5,042 nt of DNA from Verrucomicrobiota bacterium (GTDB lineage Bacteria > Verrucomicrobiota > Verrucomicrobiia > Chthoniobacterales > JAFAMB01), in assembly GCA_019241095.1 (NCBI GenBank), contig JAFAXJ010000292.1, forward strand, positions 1-5,042, written 5' to 3'. Positions 1 to 5,042 of the stretch are shown piece after piece. A program made the translations under genes and the position numbers. Position 1 is the first letter of the stretch, and every line of letters begins with the position of its first letter. The notes under the pieces were generated by a model. The model made no database searches, was not told where the DNA came from, and worked only from the letters and a program-made list of their open reading frames with translations.

Positions 1-345
1 ACCGCTTGCCAGCAATAGCCCGACAAGCATACCAACATCTCTCTTCTGCGCGAGAGGAAAAAACCGTTCCTTTGGACGTTGTCTATATATATTGAAGATA
101 ATCTGGACCGTGCGACAACGGAGTGGCAAACCTACCCGTCCTTTAACTGTTAAACCAACAAGAGGCCGAGCCCCAAAACAAACCTCCTCGGGCGTTGACT
201 GATCAAAGGCTTTGCATCCTCGACATGACGAAGGGAGCTCGTCTTTAAACTTGGCGGGCCAACAAGGTGACGGCCACGAGGTATGCGCTTCCGCACCGAA
301 AGCGCGGCTCAGCCCAGTTATCACCAACGTTTCGTCCCGCGATCC
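1..345 (-). pseudogene. Decayed aldo/keto reductase fragment, runs off left edge
   Basis: Reading the minus strand from about 345 down to 1 gives a frame that is open but matches the aldo/keto reductase family only in patches. The best patch, from about 111 to the edge, contains VQIIFNIYRQRP, then FFPLAQKRDVGMLV and LLLASG. This corresponds to the family pattern of a strand, a ring of polar residues and the VxLPLASGLLTGK segment. Upstream, RDETLVIT (about 339-316) sits where RDEVxIATK is expected. GLTVK (about 153-138) sits where the GVSV segment before VQ is expected. SLRHVEDA near 234-211, in another frame, resembles the SLRRLGVDA helix. The catalytic Lys of IATK and the His of LQLH are absent, and the spacing between blocks is too short. 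I infer a pseudogene with several small deletions and frameshifts. The substrate cannot be told. A functional divergent gene is much less likely. Confidence 0.68.
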
Positions 346-439
346 GGTTGGCAGGCAAACTTCGCCGGACGACTGCATGTGCTTGGCTACACGCTAAAAC
401 TTGACCGTCTACCTTCCCAAACGAAAATCTCGCAAAAGA

Positions 440-952
440 ATGAACCGCCAGTTAATCGTTTTCGCTGGCCTGCCAGGAACTGGAAAGACCACTTTGGCTT
501 GCAAACTGGCTGGAGTCCTACCGGCGTTCCTAATTCGAGTCGATACAATTGAGCAGGCACTCATATCGCACGCCGGCCCGGCAACGAAAGTCGGCCCGAT
601 GGGATACATAATTGCTTACCGCCTCGCAGCAGAGAACCTTCGCCTCGGTGCGTCAGTCGTGGCTGATTGCGTAAATCCCGTCCATGCAACGAGAGAAGCT
701 TGGCGCGAAGTCGCGAAATCTGAGAGCACTCCAATCTTCGAAATTGCAGTGATCTGTTCGAATCGCCTCAAGCACCGGGAACGTGTGGAAACGAGAACGT
801 CGGATATCAAGGATCTTCGGTTGCCAACCTGGGAGGAGGTTATCAGTCGCGAATATGAACCTTGGAACGAGGAAGTTCTTGTGATCGATACGACCAAGGT
901 ATCCTTGGACGAGGCGATAAAAAAGATTTTGAGTTCGCTGTATGGGAGATAG
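440..952 (+). CDS. Small P-loop kinase/ATPase (AAA_33-like), substrate unknown
   Basis: This encodes 170 residues of a cytosolic single-domain P-loop NTPase resembling the gluconate kinase, adenylylsulfate kinase and zeta-toxin group. A Walker A motif, GLPGTGKTT, lies at residues 9-17. RVDTIEQAL at about 32-40 supplies the acidic residue that follows beta-2 in such kinases. VVADCVNP near 73-80 is the Walker-B-like strand. HRERVETR near 111-118 looks like the arginine-bearing LID segment, followed by LPTWEEV and YEPW, which recur in this family of uncharacterised ATPases as I remember it. The protein seems complete and undamaged. The ATG at 440 was chosen because family members start just before the first beta strand. 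A TTG at 401 would add 13 mostly basic residues. Neither start has a clear Shine-Dalgarno sequence. It stands alone between two decayed elements, so context gives no hint of substrate. Confidence 0.85.
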   Translation: MNRQLIVFAGLPGTGKTTLACKLAGVLPAFLIRVDTIEQALISHAGPATKVGPMGYIIAYRLAAENLRLGASVVADCVNPVHATREAWREVAKSESTPIFEIAVICSNRLKHRERVETRTSDIKDLRLPTWEEVISREYEPWNEEVLVIDTTKVSLDEAIKKILSSLYGR

Positions 953-994
953 AGTTGGTTCAATGTTCTAGTTGCAGCCGCTAGCGAACTAAAT

Positions 995-1031
995 GGGGTT
1001 AAGCTCCGTTTGTAAAAAATTGTACGTTAAG
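995..1031. repeat. Left terminal inverted repeat of the Tn3 remnant
   Basis: This is a 37-bp sequence with the Tn3-family layout: an outer GGGG at 995-998, an A+T-rich centre, and an inner TACGTTAAG at 1023-1031. Tn3-family repeats are usually about 38 bp with GGGG outside and TTAAG inside. The complement of TTA at 1027-1029 is the transposase stop codon, so the repeat lies exactly where the C-terminal end of tnpA should meet it. The position and the two consensus blocks make this the best preserved part of the element. Confidence 0.75.
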
Positions 1032-1731
1032 GGGCAGAGCCGGTCGGAAACGGTTGGCTCCTAAGTGGTCGCAGCTCGCGATTTCGGAGACCTCCGTCGC
1101 GTGGGCAGTGATAATCTCCGTCAGCTTGATGTGTTCCCACTTCAGCGGGAGAAGTGCGCAAGTAGTCGCCGTTCAGCGCCCGATAAGCCTTCCGCCGGGC
1201 ACGAGATCGAGCCGCGATCGTCAATTCGTGCCAAGACTGGAAGAACAGGGACAACAATCCGTCATGCCGTAGCTGGCTAATGAGCAGCGTGATCAACGTT
1301 ATGCCCTGATCGGTGCTTCCCGCTTGGTTCATCGACCAAGCCGACATCTCCCGGTATACATGCAACCGAAACTACGCGAGTTGTACTCCTGCAACAGTCC
1401 AAGAAAATGCTCGCGCCCGGTCGGGTCCCGCTTGGCATAGCTTTCGCGATCGCGAGGCGTTGCGTTTACCTATGCGGCGATCCAACGCAGCATAGATCCC
1501 GGGGATTGCTTCTTCCGGCGTCCACTCCCATCCCGAATCGGCGCAAAAGGCACAGCTGAACTGCTATCCCAAGCCGGTTGCCATTAGTTGTGTGAGCGCC
1601 AATCAATTCCAAGTCGCTCGGGGTAAAGCTGTAGCGCTCTTCGAGCTCCCAGAGGCTGTCGGCAAAGCGAGTAGCTGCACTCTTTGTGCCGCGGAGAGAA
1701 GCTCGCCTTTAGCTCCCACAGGCCCACGCAT
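1027..1731 (-). pseudogene. tnpA: Tn3-family transposase TnpA remnant, catalytic core deleted
   Basis: Joining frames on the minus strand rebuilds the DUF4158-type N-terminal domain of Tn3 transposases. From the ATG at 1731 come LLSAAQRVQLLALP, then DSLWELEERYSFTPSDLELIG, split by a shift near 1661, and then NGNRLGIAVQLCLLR (1585-1541). PEEAIPG (about 1518) follows, and then RWIAA, a TAG at 1472 where the family has Gln, and YAKRDPTGREHFLGLLQEY (1439-1383). After a shift near 1367 come STDQGITLITLLISQLR and RARRKAYRAL. The frame then jumps at about 1165-1185 straight to the extreme C-terminus: LLAHFS, PLKWEHIKLT, GDYHCP and LRPLR, spread over three frames. The stop TAA lies inside the left inverted repeat, as is usual for this family. 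About 187 N-terminal and 45 C-terminal codons remain of a typical 950-1000, so the DDE catalytic region is lost. It cannot be active. Confidence 0.85.
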
Positions 1732-1752
1732 ACAGCAAAATAGAGGGCTGCG

Positions 1753-1786
1753 CTTAGCCGGCTAATTACGAATCGGGGGCTTCCCC
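1753..1786. repeat. Candidate right inverted repeat of the Tn3 remnant, degenerate
   Basis: Read inward on the minus strand, the sequence begins GGGGAAGC at 1786 and ends CTAAG at 1753, about 20 bases before the transposase ATG. Compared with the left repeat it shares GGGG, AAGC, CCG, GTAA and a terminal TAAG block, but only with several gaps. It is 34 bp long against 37. The outer GGGG also belongs to a small hairpin (1783-1794), so the match may be partly chance. Confidence 0.4.
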
Positions 1787-1799
1787 ACTCGGGGTTCTA

Positions 1800-2693
1800 C
1801 TATTCGGCACCCTCGCGAGGCAATAAGCGACGTGCGAAGCGGTCGTTGCTTTGGCGTCTCAAAATGACGAAGGTATTGTTATCGCCGTACCATGCCCAAG
1901 GACCCTGCGGTACTTCGCGATACTCAACGAATCGCCAATCACAAAAATCCTTATTTCCCAGCCCTAGATAATCGCGAACTGCAGGTGACACATCCAGACC
2001 AGCGCCTTGGTTAAGATTGGGCCGAGGCCGTTCATTTCCGAACACATATTCCCAATGATCGGTGCGAAACGGGCCGCAATCCTCCCATTGTGCGTAACAG
2101 ATCCGGTTGCCGTGTCGAATAGCAATCCAACGTCCTTTCAAAACCGACTGGCCGTCTTTAACGAAAGCGTCTTTAAACCATGGTATTACCTGACTGGCTT
2201 CTGGCTTGGATCGGCCGCCTTCGACATCATTATAGGGCAAAGCTATATAGAACGGATTCTGTCTAGGAACAAATGCGGCCGGGATAAAGTTGCGCCTGAA
2301 AAGAGGATCAGGGTTGTCATAGCCTCCGTAATCGTAGGACCAATTCCGATCCCAAGAACTTCGATCATTTGGAACAGGATTATTGCCGGAAGGCCGCTCG
2401 CCGATCCAGAAAATCGTGGTCATAATTCCCATCTTCCAAGAATAATGACCGGGACCAATGCTTAGCGCACCACGGCCCATTAGGGACGGTCCAGTCACGT
2501 AACGAGGGCCCGAGCCGGAGAAAACTGTCTTCGTGGGAGACATAATGACCTTTGGCTCGACCTTTAGTAGCGCACTTTCTCGCAGCTTCATCGCGTACTT
2601 CGCAAAGTCAGTACTACTTTCATATTGTGACTGCGCTGAGAGAGTTCCTGAAGAGATGGTGATGACGCTCGAGAAGAGTAGTGACAACCTCAT
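1800..2693 (-). CDS. Secreted double-psi beta-barrel (RlpA/expansin-like) protein
   Basis: This encodes 297 residues. Residues 1-20 form a signal peptide (MRLSLLFSSV, a hydrophobic stretch, then LSA before Gln21), so the product is exported. The conserved part runs from about 79 to 272. It holds GHYSWKMGIMTTIFWIGE (82-99), FIPAAFVPRQNPFYIALPYND (136-156), WEDCGPF (203-209) and GAGLDVSPAVRDYLGL (230-245). The last two correspond to the DRGPF and DLS..AA..LG elements of the double-psi beta-barrel in RlpA and expansin-type proteins. Asp205 and Asp234 sit at the usual acidic positions. Cys199, Cys206 and Cys251 could form a disulfide. RlpA members cleave naked glycan strands, but whether this one is an enzyme or a binder is unknown. 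The ATG at 2693 is the only possible start after an in-frame TAG 21 bases upstream. No clear Shine-Dalgarno sequence precedes it. It lies 132 bp downstream of nadB on the same strand. Confidence 0.8.
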   Translation of the reverse strand: MRLSLLFSSVITISSGTLSAQSQYESSTDFAKYAMKLRESALLKVEPKVIMSPTKTVFSGSGPRYVTGPSLMGRGALSIGPGHYSWKMGIMTTIFWIGERPSGNNPVPNDRSSWDRNWSYDYGGYDNPDPLFRRNFIPAAFVPRQNPFYIALPYNDVEGGRSKPEASQVIPWFKDAFVKDGQSVLKGRWIAIRHGNRICYAQWEDCGPFRTDHWEYVFGNERPRPNLNQGAGLDVSPAVRDYLGLGNKDFCDWRFVEYREVPQGPWAWYGDNNTFVILRRQSNDRFARRLLPREGAE

Positions 2694-2825
2694 ACTTATT
2701 GATCGGCTGTTCTACCGGCGTAAGCTGTAAAAGAGCAAGATGTTTTTGCATATTTCGCATTAAAATATTCTGTTTCTCGACTAATTCAGAAGGATCGGCC
2801 TCGGCTTTACTATGTTTTGCGACAA
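2694..2825 (-). other. Spacer between nadB and the barrel-protein gene
   Basis: This 132-bp A+T-rich gap presumably carries the promoter of the barrel-protein gene. I could not pick out a convincing -35/-10 pair. No rho-independent terminator follows nadB: the stem around its stop codon has no U-tract on the minus strand. Read-through from nadB therefore remains possible. A small open frame crosses the gap on the minus strand (2620-2823) but has little support as a gene. Confidence 0.4.
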
Positions 2826-4424
2826 TCAGTATCGTTTAAGGATCGTGTCGCGGTGAAAATGGAGCTCATTCATGTCCGGATAATCCAAAGTAAAATGCAA
2901 CCCGCGACTCTCTTTGCGAGCTAACGCACTATCAACAATCAGACTAGCCACCGTACAAAGATTGCGCAGCTCGAGAACCTCGGTCGTGATTTTGAACCCC
3001 CAGTAAAACTCTTGAATTTCACGTTGTAAGTTCCTGAGCCTCGTGCTTGCTCGTTGCAACCTTTTGTTCGTCCGAACTATGCCGACATAGTCCCACATCA
3101 AGCGCCGGATCTCATCCCAGTTGTGAAAAATGACTACCATCTCGTCCACATGCTGCGCTTGTCCCGGGCGCCATTCTGGCAGATCGACATCGTTGTGGTA
3201 CTTGGAATATTTTGGTTTCAGCAAACCTTCCGCACACCTTCCAGCCAGCACTAAAGCTTCCAAAAGCGAGTTACTGGCTAGCCGGTTCGCTCCGTGCAAC
3301 CCTGTGCACGCAACTTCACCTATTGCAAAAAGTCCACGCAATGTTGTTGCGCCGTTCAGGTCAGTTTTAATGCCACCGCACTGATAATGGGCAGCGGGCA
3401 CAATCGGGATTGGTTGGCGAGAGATGTCGATGTTGAGCCGGGCACATGTTTCGAAGATATTTGGAAAACGTTCTTGCAGGAAATGCGCAGGTTTGTGCGT
3501 GATGTCGATGTACATGCACTTGGCGCCGGTCCGTTTCATCTCAGCATCGATTGCTCGAGCAACGATGTCGCGCGGCGCCAACGCCCCCAGTTTATGGTAT
3601 CGAGCCATGAACTCGCGCCCGAAAGCATCGACTAATTTTCCTCCCTCGCCTCTTATCGCTTCGCTAATCAGGAACGACTTTTCTTCGGGATGAAATAGGC
3701 AGGTTGGATGGAATTGTATAAATTCCATATTAGCAATTGAAGCACCGGCTCTCCAGGCCATAGCTACTCCGTCGCCGGTAGCAACATCCGGATTAGTACT
3801 GTAGAGATAAACTTTCCCACAACCTCCGGTAGCCATGATCAGCCGGTCGGTACGGATAGATTCCACGATGCCAGTCGCCTCGTTAAGCACATAAATACCG
3901 ACAACACGGTCCTCAGTTGTGAAACCGAGCTTGCCAGTCGTAATTAGGTCAACACCCATGTGGTCCTCGAGAACAGTGATGTTAGCTGTTCGGGCTACCG
4001 CATCTAACAAGCGCTGCTCAATTTCACGGCCAGTAGTGTCATGATAATGTAGAACTCGCCGTTTTGAGTGCCCTCCCTCTCTACCTAGGTCGAGTTCACG
4101 ATGACCTCCCTCTAATACTCTTTCATCAAAGTGGACACCGAGATCGACCAAGCTCTGGATAGCTTTCGGGCCTTCCGTGATAATCGTTCTAACCGCTTCT
4201 GGGTCACACAATCCTGCGCCAGCAGTCAAGGTATCCTGGATATGCAGTTCGAAAGAGTCCTCAGCGCTCGTCACGCACGCAACTCCACCTTGAGCCCAGG
4301 CTGTATTTGAATCATTCGGCTTTCGTTTAGTTACAATGGCCACTGTTCCGTGCTCTGCGACCTTCAGGCCCGTCGTCAGCCCAGCGACGCCACTACCAAG
4401 TATGACAAAGTCGAACGCCTTCAT
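2826..4424 (-). CDS. nadB: L-aspartate oxidase, first step of de novo NAD synthesis
   Basis: This cytosolic flavoenzyme oxidises L-aspartate to iminoaspartate, which NadA condenses with dihydroxyacetone phosphate to quinolinate. The 532 residues match the usual length (540 in E. coli). The N-terminal FAD dinucleotide fold shows GSGVAG at 10-15, and NDSNTAWAQGGVA at 37-49 is diagnostic. The active-site residues known from the E. coli enzyme (Glu121, His244, Arg290, His351, Arg386) all appear five positions earlier, as Glu116, His239 (QFHPT), Arg285 (APRDIVAR), His346 (PAAHYQCGG) and Arg381 (GANRLASNS). The C-terminal helical domain is present. I chose the ATG at 4424 because family members start just before the first beta strand and because it overlaps the panC stop as ATGA. 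The longer frame from 4475 lies wholly inside panC. Succinate dehydrogenase flavoprotein is the main alternative, but the length and the TAWAQGGVA motif favour NadB. nadA and nadC are not in the window. Confidence 0.96.
   Translation of the reverse strand: MKAFDFVILGSGVAGLTTGLKVAEHGTVAIVTKRKPNDSNTAWAQGGVACVTSAEDSFELHIQDTLTAGAGLCDPEAVRTIITEGPKAIQSLVDLGVHFDERVLEGGHRELDLGREGGHSKRRVLHYHDTTGREIEQRLLDAVARTANITVLEDHMGVDLITTGKLGFTTEDRVVGIYVLNEATGIVESIRTDRLIMATGGCGKVYLYSTNPDVATGDGVAMAWRAGASIANMEFIQFHPTCLFHPEEKSFLISEAIRGEGGKLVDAFGREFMARYHKLGALAPRDIVARAIDAEMKRTGAKCMYIDITHKPAHFLQERFPNIFETCARLNIDISRQPIPIVPAAHYQCGGIKTDLNGATTLRGLFAIGEVACTGLHGANRLASNSLLEALVLAGRCAEGLLKPKYSKYHNDVDLPEWRPGQAQHVDEMVVIFHNWDEIRRLMWDYVGIVRTNKRLQRASTRLRNLQREIQEFYWGFKITTEVLELRNLCTVASLIVDSALARKESRGLHFTLDYPDMNELHFHRDTILKRY
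4421..4424 (-). promoter_or_regulatory. ATGA stop/start overlap coupling panC to nadB
   Basis: On the minus strand the four bases read ATGA. ATG (4424-4422) starts nadB and TGA (4423-4421) ends panC. No Shine-Dalgarno-like sequence lies in the 20 bases before the nadB ATG, so re-initiation by ribosomes finishing panC is the likely way nadB is translated. Confidence 0.75.
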
Positions 4425-5042
4425 GTTATCAATCGATTGTCTATAAGCCGGGTTGAGCCGAAATAAACAGCGCAAGCTAAAAGCAATGGCAAGCTCTTCT
4501 TTGATTCGAGCGTACCCGGGTCTACTGCGGCGACATAGTCGACTTTAGATAATTTTGCCGAAGATATGTTTGAAGCCATCCAATTCTCGATTTCACCGAA
4601 ACCGATCTGGTGCGTACGGATGAGTTTTTCTGTTTGCAGCAGGGTTTGATGGATTACGGGAGCTTGGGCCCTTTCAGCGGGTGTCAGATAAGCATTCCGC
4701 GAACTCAGGGCGAGCCCGTCTGGCTCGCGTACCGTAGGTTCAGATATCACTTGGACAGAGAAATTCAGGTCTCTAACCATACGCTGCAGAATCAAGAATT
4801 GTTGATAATCCTTCTGCCCAAAAACCGCGATGCTGGGTTGAACGATGTGAAACAATTTGCTGACGACGGTGCAAACTCCACTGAAATGTCCTGGGCGCGA
4901 AGCGCCACACAGAAGAGCTGAAAGCTCAGTTTCAACGACTGTCGTGGTGGAGTCGGCGAAGTACATTGCAGAGGCCTCTGGAGCAAAAACGATGTCGCAA
5001 CCGATCTCCCGGAGCAGTTCGCAATCTCTTTCGTACGTACGG
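4421..5042 (-). CDS. panC: Pantothenate synthetase, N-terminus beyond right edge
   Basis: PanC joins pantoate and beta-alanine with ATP to form pantothenate in the CoA pathway, through a pantoyl-adenylate. The frame stays open to the window end. The first visible residues are RTYERDCELLREIGCDIVFA, which align with the family's RTxxxDxxLLxxxGxDxVFAP region. The ATG at 4966 is therefore internal and not the start. Further motifs in order are LCGASRPGHF, GVCTVVSKLF, GQKDYQQ (the nucleotide-binding Lys region), EPDGLALSSRN and, at the end, RLIDN. About 206 residues are visible of a usual 280. The missing 75 or so carry PTMG and the HxGH nucleotide-binding motif. The LCG and GQKD variants replace the LEG and GEKD forms of some other bacteria, and are common. 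The TGA stop overlaps the nadB start by four bases, which suggests translational coupling. Confidence 0.96.
   Translation of the reverse strand, partial: RTYERDCELLREIGCDIVFAPEASAMYFADSTTTVVETELSALLCGASRPGHFSGVCTVVSKLFHIVQPSIAVFGQKDYQQFLILQRMVRDLNFSVQVISEPTVREPDGLALSSRNAYLTPAERAQAPVIHQTLLQTEKLIRTHQIGFGEIENWMASNISSAKLSKVDYVAAVDPGTLESKKSLPLLLACAVYFGSTRLIDNRLIT

Larger units (their letters stand above)
995..1786 (-). mobile_element. Degenerate Tn3-family transposon remnant, internally deleted
   Basis: This 0.8-kb relic fills the gap between the kinase gene and the barrel-protein gene. It holds a scarred transposase whose two ends are recognisable but whose middle is gone. A left terminus of Tn3 type starts GGGG and ends TACGTTAAG, and a much weaker right terminus lies at 1753-1786. 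There is no resolvase, no passenger gene and no recognisable res site. The five bases flanking the proposed ends (TAAAT and ACTCG) are not a target duplication, so the right limit is uncertain, or the duplication has decayed or been lost by rearrangement. Similar short Tn3 derivatives are known as TIMEs (Tn3-derived inverted-repeat miniature elements). The frameshifted coding remnant here looks more like passive decay than a mobilised miniature element. Confidence 0.78.

Noticed and set aside
401..439. TTG start at 401 for the kinase, adding 13 residues
   Set aside because: The extra residues precede the first beta strand, are mostly basic and have no ribosome-binding site; the ATG at 440 gives the normal family start.
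212..552. Plus-strand frames at 212-397 and 283-552
   Set aside because: They lie antisense to the reductase remnant or out of frame with the kinase, and their translations show no recognisable motif.
1027..1365. 112-codon minus-strand open frame as a stand-alone hypothetical protein
   Set aside because: Its start is a TTG, and its content is the decayed Tn3 transposase in one of three frames, so it is not an independent gene.
1783..1794. CCCC-ACTC-GGGG hairpin just after the barrel gene as a terminator
   Set aside because: It has a four-base-pair stem and no U-tract, and it overlaps the proposed right end of the Tn3 relic, so its nature is ambiguous.
2007..2465. 152-codon plus-strand open frame
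   Set aside because: It lies wholly antisense to the barrel-protein gene, which has a signal peptide and conserved motifs; the antisense frame shows no recognisable domain.
2819..2851. Inverted repeat GCGACA...TGTCGC around the nadB stop as a terminator
   Set aside because: The stem is only 6 bp with a 21-base loop, and no U-tract follows on the minus strand.
4425..4475. Upstream start for nadB at 4475
   Set aside because: It would add 17 residues lying entirely inside panC and preceding the conserved N-terminal FAD strand; the ATG at 4424 fits the family better.
1..5042. CRISPR array, tRNA, toxin-antitoxin pair or phage cluster
   Set aside because: I saw no regularly spaced repeats, cloverleaf-like sequence, paired small genes or phage proteins. 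The kinase resembles zeta toxins only in its general P-loop fold and has no antitoxin partner.

Overview
The window reads as chromosomal DNA of a free-living bacterium. The secreted double-psi beta-barrel protein at 1800-2693 closely resembles, from memory, a family I know mainly from soil Verrucomicrobiota. That, with moderate G+C and starts lacking clear Shine-Dalgarno sequences, makes a verrucomicrobial origin the best guess. It is an inference, because no rRNA or other strong marker gene is present.

The right two thirds (1800-5042) are ordinary and all on the minus strand. In transcription order they hold the 3' part of panC (pantothenate synthetase, running off the right edge), nadB (L-aspartate oxidase) and, after a 132-bp gap, a secreted barrel protein. 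panC and nadB overlap by four bases (ATGA), so they are very probably one translationally coupled unit linking vitamin B5/CoA and NAD precursor synthesis.

The left third (1-1799) is a gene graveyard around one intact gene. At the left edge (about 345-1, minus strand) is a decayed aldo/keto reductase that has lost its catalytic residues. Positions 440-952 (plus strand) encode an intact small P-loop kinase/ATPase. From about 995 to 1786 lies a degenerate Tn3-family transposon remnant on the minus strand. The N-terminal domain of its transposase (about 187 codons) is joined to the last 40-odd codons, with the whole catalytic core missing. At least six frame changes and one in-frame stop scar what remains, and the left terminal inverted repeat is still recognisable.

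I saw no tRNA, rRNA, CRISPR array, riboswitch or convincing terminator. I found no clearly new biological system. The observations most worth a second look are the hidden Tn3 remnant, the hidden reductase pseudogene, and the uncharacterised secreted barrel protein.
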